A stretch of 64,000 nt of DNA, taken from contig CAZJYX010000014.1 in assembly GCA_964550375.1 (NCBI GenBank), positions 1-64,000 on the forward strand, written 5' to 3'. The notes under the pieces are model-generated. The model was not told where the DNA came from, made no database searches, and was given only the letters and a program-made list of their open reading frames with translations. The DNA comes from JAAYXS01 sp964550375 (GTDB lineage Bacteria; Planctomycetota; Phycisphaerae; UBA1845; Fen-1342). The translations under genes and the position numbers were made by a program. Shown here one piece after another: positions 16,542 through 25,950 of this stretch. How positions within the stretch are numbered: position 1 is the stretch's first letter; each line of letters opens with the position of its first letter.

Positions 16542-17678
16542 CTATCCCCCCCCGCGCTTCACGCGATGAACCAGCGTCTGGGCGGAAGCCTTGATGCCGC
16601 GCAGTTGGCCGATGAGCTGCTCGCGGTTGGGCGAGTTCTCCATGGCAACATCGGTGTAGATGATGTCCTGCTCGACCAACTCGGCTAGCGACATGTTGAA
16701 ATTGCGCATGCCGGACTGCGTATTGCCGACGATGATCTCGGGCAGGTCTTCGTCGCAGCCCTCGCGGATCTTCTCCTTGACGATGGACTCGCCCAGCAGC
16801 ACTTCCGTCGCCGGCGCGCGGCTGATCTTGGGATCAATGGCCGGGACCAGCCGCTGCGCGCAGATCGCCCGTAGACTGTTGGACAGCGCGCTGCGGATGA
16901 AGCCGTGCTGGTCGGGCGGGAAGAACTCGAGGATGCGACCCAGCGCCTGCATCGTATCCGCTGTGTGCAGCGTGCAGAACACCAGGTGCCCCGTCTCCGC
17001 GGCCTGCACCGCCGCCAGCATCGTCTCCTGGTCACGCATCTCGCCGACGAAGATGACGTCCGGGTCCTGCCGCACGGCCGCGCGCAACGCGTCGGCGAAG
17101 CGGAAGACGTCCAGACCGATTTCGCGCTGGCTGACGATGCCCATCTTGGGCTCGAGCGCGTACTCGATCGGGTCCTCGATGCTGATGATGTTCACCGCCT
17201 GCGTCGTGTTGATGTGGTCGATCATGGCCGCCTGCGTGGTGCTCTTGCCACAACCGGTGACACCGCAGACGATGATCAACCCTTCAATCGACTCCTCCGC
17301 GAGCTTGCGGTAGATCGGCGGCAGATGCAGCGTCTCGAAATCGGGAATCTCACCCTGCACGCGCCGAATGGCCACGTGCATCTGGTCGCAGGCCCGCATG
17401 ACGTTGATGCGGAACCGGTCGCCACCCGGCAGATGATAGGCGAAATCCAGTCCGCCCTTCTCTTCGTATTCGTGCCGCCGCCGCTCCGGGATGATCGGCT
17501 CCATCAAACGCTCAACCAGCCGATCCTTGCTCCGGAAAGCCGCCAGGTTCGCACGCCGCAACTCACCCGCCACGCGATAAACCGGCGGAATGCCCGTCTT
17601 CAGGTGGAGGTCGCTGGCCCCCAACTGCGCCATCTTCTCCAGCAGCGGAACTATGGAAGTCGGTGTCGCCTGCGGCAT
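16542..17678 (-). CDS. pilT: type IV pilus retraction ATPase PilT
   Basis: The 378-residue cytoplasmic hexameric ATPase drives pilus retraction and twitching. The N-terminal domain has LGASDLHLKTGIPPVYRVAG, the PilT opening. Walker A is GVTGCGKST near 139-147, Walker B DPDVIFVGEMRDQET near 205, and LVFCTLHTADTMQ follows. The C-terminal region retains a basic helix, but the end is Lys/Gly rich and unlike PilU. No other pilus genes are in the window, so this is a detached pilT, which may also serve secretion or DNA uptake. Confidence 0.92.
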   Translation of the reverse strand: MPQATPTSIVPLLEKMAQLGASDLHLKTGIPPVYRVAGELRRANLAAFRSKDRLVERLMEPIIPERRRHEYEEKGGLDFAYHLPGGDRFRINVMRACDQMHVAIRRVQGEIPDFETLHLPPIYRKLAEESIEGLIIVCGVTGCGKSTTQAAMIDHINTTQAVNIISIEDPIEYALEPKMGIVSQREIGLDVFRFADALRAAVRQDPDVIFVGEMRDQETMLAAVQAAETGHLVFCTLHTADTMQALGRILEFFPPDQHGFIRSALSNSLRAICAQRLVPAIDPKISRAPATEVLLGESIVKEKIREGCDEDLPEIIVGNTQSGMRNFNMSLAELVEQDIIYTDVAMENSPNREQLIGQLRGIKASAQTLVHRVKRGGG

Positions 17679-17733
17679 GCCGCACCTCGTCGCGGGTCTG
17701 CGTTACAACGGCGTCAAGATTCCATCGACATCT

Positions 17734-17763
17734 AGCATAGGCTGCCAAGCACCCGCCACGCAA
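17734..17763 (-). promoter_or_regulatory. possible pilT promoter
   Basis: On the minus strand TTGCGT (17758-17763) and TATGCT (17734-17739) are 18 bases apart. Each matches three to four consensus positions. It is 56 bases upstream of the pilT ATG. Confidence 0.3.
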
Positions 17764-17778
17764 GCGCCCCGCGCCGCT

Positions 17779-18726
17779 TCAGTCCGCCGAACGCGCCCGC
17801 ACCTCATATAGCCCGGGATGCAATCCTTCACTGACCGTCAACAGACTCAGTCCATCCGCGGCATAGCACAGCGCCTCGCCCTGCCGTTCCAGAGCCAGCG
17901 CGAGCGCCGCCGGGTCCTCGTGCAGAATCCGGTCAAACGCCGCCAAGTCCACGCGCTCCGGCAAGCGCCACTCCCACCCGCCGAAATAGCACCGCACCGC
18001 CAGCCGCCGCCCATCCGGCGCAATGTCCGCCGCCGTCACAATCCCGGCCGCCGCCAGCGGCGCCGGCAGCCGCACCTCGGCCAGCCTCGGCAGAACGCGC
18101 GCTTCATCCGCACTCCACGGCGCCGCCAGCTTGTACACGAAGCTGCGCCCGTCAGTGCGCTTCGTCAGAATGTACCCGTCACCGGTCGCCGGGTGCACGC
18201 AGAACGCCTCCGCGTCGGCCGGCCCGTCGGCATATTTGAAGGTGAAGGCCCGCGGCGTGACCTCGATCATGGGTGATCCATCCGCCGGCAGCTCAGGCTC
18301 GGGAAAACGGTACACGACCACTGTTGACCGCCGGGCCCGGTTGTCCCCAATGTCCGCCACGCACACGTCCCACGCCCCCGCCGCGCTCCCCGGGGCCATG
18401 GCGATATCCTCGTAGTCGCGGGCCTGGGCCCCCTGCAAGCGAATCTCCAGACGCGTCCGGCCGCCGCGATCTACCAGGAAGACGCGCGGCGAATCACCGG
18501 AGTCATTGTGTACGTAGAAGCAGTCGGCATGGCGCCGACTCGCCGCCAGCCCGGACGCCTCGGTGATCCGCTCGTCCTCCAAGCGGCCGATCAGCCGCGG
18601 CAGCGGTTCATACTCCACCGGCGGCCCAAACACCGCCAGGCAGCCCGCACCGCTGGCCAACACGACCAACGCCGCCAGCACTCCAGCGCGGCCGACCCGC
18701 GCGCTCCGCATGTTCTCAACGGCCAC
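17779..18726 (-). CDS. lipoprotein, putative beta-propeller
   Basis: The 315-residue protein begins with a lipoprotein signal (VLAALVVLASGAGC). It has repeated short beta motifs of a conserved propeller-like family that I recognise only by pattern: ITEASGLAASRRHADCFYVH, NDSGDSP, ARDYEDIAMAPG, VADIGDNRARRSTVVVYRFP. Such proteins often sit outside the membrane, but no catalytic residue is evident. It is the last gene of a three-gene operon: it starts three bases after the stop of the coiled-coil gene upstream. An internal ATG 15 bases later could be the real start. Confidence 0.65.
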   Translation of the reverse strand: MAVENMRSARVGRAGVLAALVVLASGAGCLAVFGPPVEYEPLPRLIGRLEDERITEASGLAASRRHADCFYVHNDSGDSPRVFLVDRGGRTRLEIRLQGAQARDYEDIAMAPGSAAGAWDVCVADIGDNRARRSTVVVYRFPEPELPADGSPMIEVTPRAFTFKYADGPADAEAFCVHPATGDGYILTKRTDGRSFVYKLAAPWSADEARVLPRLAEVRLPAPLAAAGIVTAADIAPDGRRLAVRCYFGGWEWRLPERVDLAAFDRILHEDPAALALALERQGEALCYAADGLSLLTVSEGLHPGLYEVRARSAD

Positions 18727-18729
18727 AGC

Positions 18730-19962
18730 CTACTCCGGCTTCATTAAGGTGGCATAGTCGTCGTGCGCTTCGTCGCCCGCGTGCTTGCGGAACGCAGTCC
18801 CCAGCCGCCCCGACGCCTCCCGGAAGACCGTCTCCCGGAAATACCGTCCCAATGCCGCCTCCTCTGTCTCGAACGAACCCTTCTTCAGCGGCCAGCGGCG
18901 GTAGTTCAGCTCGTCCTGGATCAACTCCGGCGACCGCACAATCACCTTGTAGCAGCCGCTGCCGAATGCCCGGCTCCAGGCCTGCACGGCCCGTAACAAC
19001 CCCAGGAAGTTGTTCGCGCTGCCGCGCCCCGTCAGGTAATCGCGAAAAGTGTCCGCCAGCCCCGGGCTGCGACTCAGCATGTTGTGAAACCGGGACAGCT
19101 TCTCGCCGCCCAGGGACTTCAACATGAAATGCACATGCTGTTCGAGCGCCGCCAGCACACGCACCATCTCCACCAGCGCATCCGCCAGCCGCTCAAACGT
19201 CGCCCGATTGGGCTGATGCGTCTCCAGGATCACCGTCGGCAGCTCCGCGTGCAGCCGACTCCACAGGTACTCGTAGTCCGCCGCCGCCGTCTGCTGCTGG
19301 GCATCCGCAGCATCACGTTCCGCCTGGTCCGCCCGGCGATCCTCCGCGCGCAACAGCGCCTCGTACTTCCGGCGCAACTCCTCATTCTCCGCCCGCAGCG
19401 CATTCACCTGCTCGGCCTGCTCGGTCACCTGCGTGCCGACCGTGCGGCGCAGCTTCTTAAGCTCGTCCAGCTTGAGCTGCACCTGCTCGGTCTCGTTGAT
19501 CTGCCGGCGCAGGCGCGTCTCGGATTGGCCCAGTTGCTCCTCCAGCGTCCGCCGGGCCTGCTGCAACTCACCGATCTGCTTCTGCTGCAGGGCCAGCGAT
19601 TGCAGCGCTTCGGCGTGACCATCACGCTCGCGCTGCAAAGCCACCTCCAACTCGGCGTAGCGCGCCGCCTCCGTCTTGAGCTTCAACTCCAGGCTGGCGC
19701 GCTCCCGCAGCAACTCGCGCGTTCCCCCCGCCGGCGCCGCCTCCGACCCCCCTGCCGGCTCGGTTGCCGCCGGCCCTTCGGACGACAGCAGCGGCTCAAC
19801 CTCCCGCAACAGCTCCGCCCGCCGCTTACCCGACAGCCCGGCCAACATCTCACGGCAGAGGGTCTCGGCCCCCGCCGCATCGCCGGCCTGCGGCAACTCC
19901 AGGGACGCCCGCGCCAAACTGGCAAGCCGTTCGGCCATCAGTGGCAATTCTGTCGTCGCCAA
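18730..19962 (-). CDS. long coiled-coil protein, unknown function
   Basis: The 410-residue protein has no signal peptide. Residues about 80-240 are a long heptad-rich coil (for example LEEQLGQSETRLRRQINETE and VNALRAENEELRRKYEALLR). A C-terminal globular part follows, with WSRLHAELPTVILETHQPNR and FHNMLSRSPGLADTFRDYLT. It starts six bases after the 672-residue protein stop, so translation is probably coupled. I know no family for it. Middle position in the operon suggests a physical partner of the flanking proteins. Confidence 0.6.
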   Translation of the reverse strand: MATTELPLMAERLASLARASLELPQAGDAAGAETLCREMLAGLSGKRRAELLREVEPLLSSEGPAATEPAGGSEAAPAGGTRELLRERASLELKLKTEAARYAELEVALQRERDGHAEALQSLALQQKQIGELQQARRTLEEQLGQSETRLRRQINETEQVQLKLDELKKLRRTVGTQVTEQAEQVNALRAENEELRRKYEALLRAEDRRADQAERDAADAQQQTAAADYEYLWSRLHAELPTVILETHQPNRATFERLADALVEMVRVLAALEQHVHFMLKSLGGEKLSRFHNMLSRSPGLADTFRDYLTGRGSANNFLGLLRAVQAWSRAFGSGCYKVIVRSPELIQDELNYRRWPLKKGSFETEEAALGRYFRETVFREASGRLGTAFRKHAGDEAHDDYATLMKPE

Positions 19963-19968
19963 GTCTCA

Positions 19969-21987
19969 TCACCTCCCAAGCTGGACCGGTCCGGAATCTG
20001 GACGTTGTGCGTCGCCGCCGCCCAGTGCGGCCCGCACGGCGGCCGCCGGCGCCCGGCGTCCGAACAGCCGGTCATCAAGCAGCCCAATCAACCCCCGCAG
20101 CTCGAGCAGCGGCAACAACTGCCCGCCGCTGCGCGGCGCCGTCACCCCGCGCTTGGCGCAATAGCCAAAACCCGCCACCGGCGTCACCATCCGCAGCGCA
20201 AGCGATACAACCGCCTGCCACAGCGCCGGCGGCAGACCATCCAGCGCCACCGCCGCCCGCGCCGCCCGTTCGTACAACACGTTCCGCCGCGTCCACAACG
20301 CCCCGGGCGTGTCGCAGCCACAGCGCTCCGCGATCCAACTGCGCGCCACGGCCTCACGCTCGGCCGGCCCGACCGCGGCACACGCCCGCACAAGGGCATC
20401 ACGCTCCGCCGCGATTGCCTCGAAGAACCGCCGCCCGTCCACCTCGTCCGTCGCCAGCACCGTCCGCAGCAGCAACATGCCAACCGCGTGTAGATCCTCC
20501 GCCTCACCGAAACGCGGGTACCAACGACATTCGCAGCCTTCCAGAACTCCATCCGGCCGCAGTGTGCCGACGTCGCCCTGTACCACGCCCCGCATGGCCA
20601 CCCCCGCCCCGTCCGCGGGATCATGCCCGTCCGTGGGCGTCAGCTCGGCCGTCCAGCCAGCCCCCGTGACGCGCACCACGTCATGGGCACAGAATTGCTG
20701 GCCGGAAATCCCCAGTTCCTCGATCAGCACCTGCACGTCGACCCGGCCGGCCGCCTGCGCCTCCGCTGCCTTCACGAATACATTCACCCGCCGCGGCTCG
20801 CCAAAGTAGCGCATGGCCGCCATCGCCGCCGGCGGCAGCAACTCCGCCTCAGAGAACACCGGCGGATAGGGCAGTGCCGCACCATCGGCAGTCGCCACGT
20901 CGGTCAACGGCTGCCAGCCGATGTTGCGCAGCAGCGCGCGGAAGCCCCACGCCGTCGCACCCGGCCCATCAGCGGGCGACCACAGCACGCGTACCGTCTG
21001 CTCCGTCCAGCACAAGTGCGGTTGCCCGCGGCCACGCCACGCCGCCTCAAGCTGCTCGAGCACATCCGCCAGCAGCGTGAGCTTCAGGCGCAGAACCTCG
21101 GCCAGTTCCCGTCCGGCCGGCTCGCCGGCGTAAATCAGCCGCCGACCGGCACGCGCCATCGCCCCGGCCTCGGTCTGCCGCCAGTCGGCCAGCGGATCCG
21201 CGTGCTCTCCGTCGCCGACCGCTACATTCGCGGGCTCTGCGCCGCCCAGCAGCCGCGCCGCCTCATCCAGCCGCCAGGCGCCCGCCGGCAACAGCACCAG
21301 CGGCCCCACGTGAGCATGCACCACCACCAGCCGATCGACCGCGTATGCGTATTCAGCGCCCGCCGGAAAGCAGCGCGTGTTGAGCGGACACGTAACGCAG
21401 ACATGCGCGCCGCTTAGTTCCGCGTGCGCAGCCGCGTCCCGCTCGGCCAGCACGCCAGCCAGCGCCACGACCTCCCCCTGCCGGCGGATCAACACTTCGC
21501 ACGCTTCGGCCGAATCCGCCGGCGTCTCCGGCAGCGTCGCCGCCACTGCCTGACCGTCGCGCACTTCCTGCGCGACGAACAGCCGTTGCTGCTTGCGGCA
21601 ATACAACAGCGGCCCGTGCCGGTCCAGGACGCCGAACGCGGTGCGCATGAACTCGCCGACCGGCGGCAACGGGACCCGCGCCAACAAATCGGGCAGAGCC
21701 GCGAAGGCCCGCCCAAACGCCGCGGCCTCCACACCCTCCGGCAGCCGGGCCAGATGGGCCGGCAGTATGACCGCCATCTCCAGCGGCTGCACGAGCCGCC
21801 CATCCGCAGCACACACGCCGCCGAGTACGGCGGCCAGCGGCCCGCGCGGCTCATCCAGCTTCACCAGCGGATCGACCGTCGTCAGTGCCTCGGCCGGCGG
21901 CGGGCCGGCCAGGCGCAACAGGTCACCGAAACGGGTTGGCAAGGGCACGAACGAGCTTTGCTGCGCTGCGACGTTCATGGCGTGCAT
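19969..21987 (-). CDS. large unknown protein with a kinase-like C-terminal trace
   Basis: The 672-residue protein has no clear signal or membrane span. ATG 21987 has AAGGG close upstream; ATG 21978 is an alternative. Notable features are a cysteine cluster near residue 195 (CVTCPLNTRC), a hydrophobic, Ala/Leu-rich centre, and near 520 the string FGEAEDLHAVGMLLLRTVL. That string resembles protein-kinase subdomain IX (DxxAxGxxLxxxL) without detectable HRD or DFG motifs. A degenerate kinase fold is possible but unproven. It heads the three-gene operon behind its own TATAAT box and is separated from ftsW by 129 bases. Confidence 0.55.
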   Translation of the reverse strand: MHAMNVAAQQSSFVPLPTRFGDLLRLAGPPPAEALTTVDPLVKLDEPRGPLAAVLGGVCAADGRLVQPLEMAVILPAHLARLPEGVEAAAFGRAFAALPDLLARVPLPPVGEFMRTAFGVLDRHGPLLYCRKQQRLFVAQEVRDGQAVAATLPETPADSAEACEVLIRRQGEVVALAGVLAERDAAAHAELSGAHVCVTCPLNTRCFPAGAEYAYAVDRLVVVHAHVGPLVLLPAGAWRLDEAARLLGGAEPANVAVGDGEHADPLADWRQTEAGAMARAGRRLIYAGEPAGRELAEVLRLKLTLLADVLEQLEAAWRGRGQPHLCWTEQTVRVLWSPADGPGATAWGFRALLRNIGWQPLTDVATADGAALPYPPVFSEAELLPPAAMAAMRYFGEPRRVNVFVKAAEAQAAGRVDVQVLIEELGISGQQFCAHDVVRVTGAGWTAELTPTDGHDPADGAGVAMRGVVQGDVGTLRPDGVLEGCECRWYPRFGEAEDLHAVGMLLLRTVLATDEVDGRRFFEAIAAERDALVRACAAVGPAEREAVARSWIAERCGCDTPGALWTRRNVLYERAARAAVALDGLPPALWQAVVSLALRMVTPVAGFGYCAKRGVTAPRSGGQLLPLLELRGLIGLLDDRLFGRRAPAAAVRAALGGGDAQRPDSGPVQLGR

Positions 21988-22073
21988 GGGCCCTTTACTG
22001 AGCGGCGACTGTGGCTTCGTCCGCGCGTGGCGCAGGCACTCCGCCCATGCAGCCCGGACGATGCAATCGCGAC

Positions 22074-22079
22074 ATTATA
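22074..22079 (-). promoter_or_regulatory. perfect -10 box before the unknown operon
   Basis: The minus strand reads TATAAT here, 86 bases before the start at 21987 and just after the ftsW stop. No good -35 box lies 16-18 bases upstream. It suggests that the unknown operon is transcribed separately from the division cluster. Confidence 0.4.
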
Positions 22080-22116
22080 GCTGCCGCCGCTCGGGCCGCC
22101 CACGAATCGAGCCGTG

Positions 22117-23385
22117 CTAGTCGGCCCGGCTGGCGCCGGCAACGCCCGATGTTTGCCTGGGAGAACTCGGCGCCGGGTTCCACGGCCCGCCGAGCGACGC
22201 GAGCAAGCCGGCCGCCAGACCCAGAAACAGCACGCCCGAGCCGCCGGCCGACACGAAGGGCAACGAGATGCCCTTGGTAGGCACGCTGTTGGTCACGACC
22301 GCCACGTTGAGCGCCGCCTGCAACCCAACCAGCAGCGTCAGACCGGCCGCGAGCAAGCGTCCAAACGGGTCTGTCACGCGCTCGAACAGCCGCCAGCCGC
22401 GCCAGATCAGCAGGATGAACAGCGCGACGACGACTATCCCCCCGGCAATGCCCAGCTCCTCGCAGATCGTCGCGAGGATGAAGTCATTGTTGTCCTGCGG
22501 CAGATAGCCATATTTCTGCACGCCCGCCCCGAGCCCCCGGCCAAACCAGCCGCCCGAGCCAATCGCCAGCAGCGACTGGTAGATCTGGTAGCCTTCGCCC
22601 AGCCGATCGGGCTCTTGAGACCACCATGCCAGCAGACGTTTGGAGCGGAACTCCCGCAAGCAGATCAGCAGCACGCCGCCGGCCAGCCCCAGCAGCCCGG
22701 CCCCGCCCAGGTGCAACCAGCGCGCCCCGGCAATCGCGAGCATAAGGATGGTCAGCACGCCCATCAGGGCCGCAGTCCCGAAGTCCTCAATCCCCGTCAG
22801 TGCGATCAACAGGCCGGCGCTCAGAAAGGCGGGCAGAAAGCCGCGCCGAAACGACCGCAGCGGATTCTGTTCGGCCGGAGCGAGGCTGCGCCGCGGCATT
22901 ACCGGCCGGCTGAGCAGCGCCGCCAGCCAAATAACCAGAACCACCTTCGCCACTTCGGCCGGCTGGAAGCTGAGCGCCACCGGTTCGGACAGCACCACCA
23001 GCGCCCGCCGGGCCCCCAGCGCTTCCTGCCCGATGAATTGCAGCGCGACCAAGGCCAGAACCGCCACGCCATAGAGCGTCATCGGCCGCCAGCCGTCGCC
23101 CGGCCGCTCCCACGCCAACCAGCGCGGGTTGCAGTGCGCCACCACCAGCATGCCCAGGAAGCCGGCCAGGGCGAAGACACACTGCCTCAGCGGCGTCGCC
23201 CACCAGCGGCGCCAATCCAGTTCCGCGCCGGCCAGCGTCACGGAGGCGGAATAGACCATCGTCACGCCCAGCGCCATCAGCACGCCCACCAGCAGCACGA
23301 TGCCGCTGTCAAACAGCGGGCCGCGGCGGGCCGCTCGCGGCGCGTCCACGGGCACGTCGGCATAGCGCTGCGGCGTGGTACTCAT
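22117..23385 (-). CDS. ftsW: SEDS peptidoglycan glycosyltransferase FtsW
   Basis: The 422-residue inner-membrane protein is a SEDS-family lipid II polymerase, which works with a class B PBP at septation. About ten hydrophobic spans are visible. Family motifs include MVYSASVTLAG near the N-terminus, GGWFGRGLGAGVQKYGYLPQ and NDFILATICEELG in the large loop, and PTKGISLPFVSAGGSG near the C-terminus. It starts four bases after mraY. RodA is the alternative, but its place in the division cluster with ftsI favours FtsW. It is the last gene of the cluster; murG and murC, which often follow, are absent. Confidence 0.92.
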   Translation of the reverse strand: MSTTPQRYADVPVDAPRAARRGPLFDSGIVLLVGVLMALGVTMVYSASVTLAGAELDWRRWWATPLRQCVFALAGFLGMLVVAHCNPRWLAWERPGDGWRPMTLYGVAVLALVALQFIGQEALGARRALVVLSEPVALSFQPAEVAKVVLVIWLAALLSRPVMPRRSLAPAEQNPLRSFRRGFLPAFLSAGLLIALTGIEDFGTAALMGVLTILMLAIAGARWLHLGGAGLLGLAGGVLLICLREFRSKRLLAWWSQEPDRLGEGYQIYQSLLAIGSGGWFGRGLGAGVQKYGYLPQDNNDFILATICEELGIAGGIVVVALFILLIWRGWRLFERVTDPFGRLLAAGLTLLVGLQAALNVAVVTNSVPTKGISLPFVSAGGSGVLFLGLAAGLLASLGGPWNPAPSSPRQTSGVAGASRAD

Positions 23386-23389
23386 CGCC

Positions 23390-24532
23390 CTACCTCATCT
23401 TGATTGTGGCCAGCGCAAAGGCCGCGAACAGGGCCGCCACCAGCCAGAACCGCATGACCACCTGCGTCTCCGACCAGCCGGCCAAGTGGAAATGGTGGTG
23501 CAACGGGGCACACCGGAAAAACCGCCGCCCCGTGCTGCGGTAGTAGATAATCTGAATCAGCACGGAGGCGCCTTCGATTACGAACACCCCGCCCACGATC
23601 AGCAACATCAGCTCCAGGCGGGTCACCACCGCGACGTAGCCGATCAGCCCGCCCAAGGGCAGCGCGCCGGTGTCTCCCATGAAGACCTGGGCCGGATACG
23701 CGTTGTACCACAGGAACCCCAGACACGCGCCCGCCGCCGCCCCACATAGGACGGCCAACTCGGCCGACCCGGTGATCGGCCAGAACAGCAGGTACTCGGC
23801 CAGGTCCGGGCTGCCCACCACGTAGGCCAGCACCATGAACGCCAGCGCCGTCATGACCATGCAGCCGCTGGCCAGTCCGTCCATGCCGTCCGTGAGATTG
23901 ACCGCGTTCGACGTGCCCGCCATCACGATCACCGCCAGGGCCACGAACAGCCAGGTCGGCAGTGCCAGACCGTGTTTGTAGAACGGTATGCTCAACACGT
24001 TGTAGAAGTTCGTGAACGGCTCGTTCGGTGCCGTGAAACGCATCTCCGCCGCGTTCGTCTGCCCCTCCCGCAGGATGAACATGGCCAGCAGGGCCCCCAG
24101 CGCCACCTGGAAAACCAGCTTCTCCCACAGCTTGAGCCCGTCGCGCGAGCCGCCGCGCCGCCCCGCTATCAGCTTGAGCCCGTCGTCCGCACCCCCCAGC
24201 AGCCCCAGCCAGACCAGGCAGAATAGGCCCATCCGCACGTAGAAGTTCGAGATATCCGCCAGCAGCGCCACCGCTGCGAAAATCGCCACCACGATCAGCA
24301 CGCCGCCCATCGTCGGTGTGTCGCGCTTGTCGGACATCATGCGGTTCAGGGCGGCGTGGTCGAACTCCGGCCGATCCCCGATCTTCAGCCGGCGCAGCTC
24401 GCGAATCGCCCACGGCCCAAGCAGCCACACCAGCGCGAAGGCCACCAACAGCGCCACGGCGGCCCGGAACAGCGGGTCGTTATGGGCGTAGTCCGGCCCG
24501 GGCTTCAACCAGTTGAACAGCAGATACAGCAT
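23390..24532 (-). CDS. mraY: phospho-MurNAc-pentapeptide transferase
   Basis: MraY moves phospho-MurNAc-pentapeptide onto undecaprenyl phosphate to make lipid I in the membrane. The 380-residue protein has about ten membrane spans. Diagnostic motifs are MSDKRDTPTMGGVLI, the catalytic NAVNLTDGMDGLASG, FLWYNAYPAQVFMGDTGALP and, near the C-terminus, FFRCAPLHHHFHLAGWSE. These are the classical Asp and His residues of the active site. The gene lies five bases after murF. MurD, which usually follows mraY, is not here; ftsW comes directly next. Confidence 0.96.
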   Translation of the reverse strand: MLYLLFNWLKPGPDYAHNDPLFRAAVALLVAFALVWLLGPWAIRELRRLKIGDRPEFDHAALNRMMSDKRDTPTMGGVLIVVAIFAAVALLADISNFYVRMGLFCLVWLGLLGGADDGLKLIAGRRGGSRDGLKLWEKLVFQVALGALLAMFILREGQTNAAEMRFTAPNEPFTNFYNVLSIPFYKHGLALPTWLFVALAVIVMAGTSNAVNLTDGMDGLASGCMVMTALAFMVLAYVVGSPDLAEYLLFWPITGSAELAVLCGAAAGACLGFLWYNAYPAQVFMGDTGALPLGGLIGYVAVVTRLELMLLIVGGVFVIEGASVLIQIIYYRSTGRRFFRCAPLHHHFHLAGWSETQVVMRFWLVAALFAAFALATIKMR

Positions 24533-24537
24533 GACGC

Positions 24538-25950
24538 CTAGCTCACCGGCGCCGCCCCGCGGCGCTGCCGCAGCGCTGCCACCAACCGCTCCAGCCCTAC
24601 GGCCCGCGAGGCCTTGAGAAGCACTACGTCACCCTCCCGCAACTCGGCCGCCAGATTCTCCAAACACGCATCCACGTCCGCGCACGACACCGCCGGCGAG
24701 CTGAACAATCCGCTGCCGGCCAGGGCCGCCGACATCAACTCGGCCGCCGCGCCGACCAGATACACCCGATCGAAGCCGTGCCCCGCCAGCCGGGACGCTA
24801 CCTGCCGATGCAGGACCGCGCTCTGCGCCCCGAGCTCGCGCATCTCGCCGAACACGACGATCCGCCGCCCGCGCGCCGGCCAGGACGTCAGCACGTCAAA
24901 CGCCGCCGCCGCGCTCTGCGGGTTGGCATTGTACGCATCGTTGATCACCGTGACGCCCTGGAATTCCTGCACTTCGTTCCGCATGGGCAGCGGCGTGAAG
25001 GACGCCAGCCGCGCCGCAATCGCCTCATGGTCCAGACCCATGCGCCGCGCCACCGTGATGGCCCCCGCCGCGTTCACCGCGTTGTGCACGCCCGCCAGCG
25101 GCAACTCATACTTGAAACGCCCGTTCAGCGTGAACCGCAGCCGCGGCCCCGCGCAGCGGACCGCCGTCAGCCGCAGGTCCGCATCGGCGTGCCAGCCGAA
25201 TGTCGCCACGGCCAGATCACCCTGCGGCCAATGCTCGCGCACCAGCGGCGCATCGATGTTCAACGCCGCGAACCCGCCCGGCTCCACGAACTGCAAGACC
25301 GCACATTCCTCCGCCGCCACACCCGCCAGGTCCCCCAGCCCCTCCAGATGCTCTTCCGCCAAACCTGTCAGCACGACCAGGTCCGGCCGCACGAGCTGCG
25401 CCAGCGTCGCAATCTCGCCCGGCGCGTTCGTCCCCATCTCCACCACCAGGTACTCGTCCTTCGCCTCGCCCGCCAGTAGCGTCAGCGGCACGCCGATCGC
25501 GTTGTTGAAACTCTGCGGCGAACAGCGCCCGGCCCACTGCCCGGCCAGGATGTGGTGGATCATCGCCTTGGTTGTGGTCTTGCCGTTGCTGCCGACGACC
25601 CCGATGATCGTGGCCGACAACAGCCCGCGGTAATACGCCGCCAGCCGCCCCAGCGCGGCCGTCGGATCATCCACGCGAATGAGGGCCCGGCCGCGCAACG
25701 CGCCCCCGGCGCGCTCCGTCACGGCAATCGCCCGCGCGCTGGCAACCACCGCGGCGGTCGCCCCGCGCTCCAGCGCCGCGGCGACATAATCATGCCCGTC
25801 GAAGCGCGGCCCCTGGAGCGCGAAGAAGACCTCCTCCACGCCCGTTGTGCGCGAGTCCGTCGAGACGCCCAGGGCCCGCAGGCTGGACACATCCGTGTCA
25901 ACCTGCCCCCCCATGGCCTGCACCACCTCACTGAGCATCAACGGCATCAC
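24538..25950 (-). CDS. murF: UDP-MurNAc-tripeptide--D-Ala-D-Ala ligase
   Basis: MurF adds D-Ala-D-Ala to the UDP-MurNAc-tripeptide, using ATP in the cytoplasm. The 470-residue protein shows the Mur-ligase P-loop GVVGSNGKTTTKAMIHH near 115, VVEMGTNAPGEIATLA near 170, and INDAYNANPQSAAAAFDVL near 325. These are standard MurF signatures and the length is typical. Its ATG overlaps the murE stop (ATGA), so translation is coupled. Confidence 0.95.
   Translation of the reverse strand: MMPLMLSEVVQAMGGQVDTDVSSLRALGVSTDSRTTGVEEVFFALQGPRFDGHDYVAAALERGATAAVVASARAIAVTERAGGALRGRALIRVDDPTAALGRLAAYYRGLLSATIIGVVGSNGKTTTKAMIHHILAGQWAGRCSPQSFNNAIGVPLTLLAGEAKDEYLVVEMGTNAPGEIATLAQLVRPDLVVLTGLAEEHLEGLGDLAGVAAEECAVLQFVEPGGFAALNIDAPLVREHWPQGDLAVATFGWHADADLRLTAVRCAGPRLRFTLNGRFKYELPLAGVHNAVNAAGAITVARRMGLDHEAIAARLASFTPLPMRNEVQEFQGVTVINDAYNANPQSAAAAFDVLTSWPARGRRIVVFGEMRELGAQSAVLHRQVASRLAGHGFDRVYLVGAAAELMSAALAGSGLFSSPAVSCADVDACLENLAAELREGDVVLLKASRAVGLERLVAALRQRRGAAPVS

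Noticed and set aside
19084..20493. Plus-strand frame of 469 codons opposite the 18.7-22 kb operon
   Set aside because: Composition is Arg/Gln/Pro-rich antisense; it spans two minus-strand genes and has no ribosome binding site.
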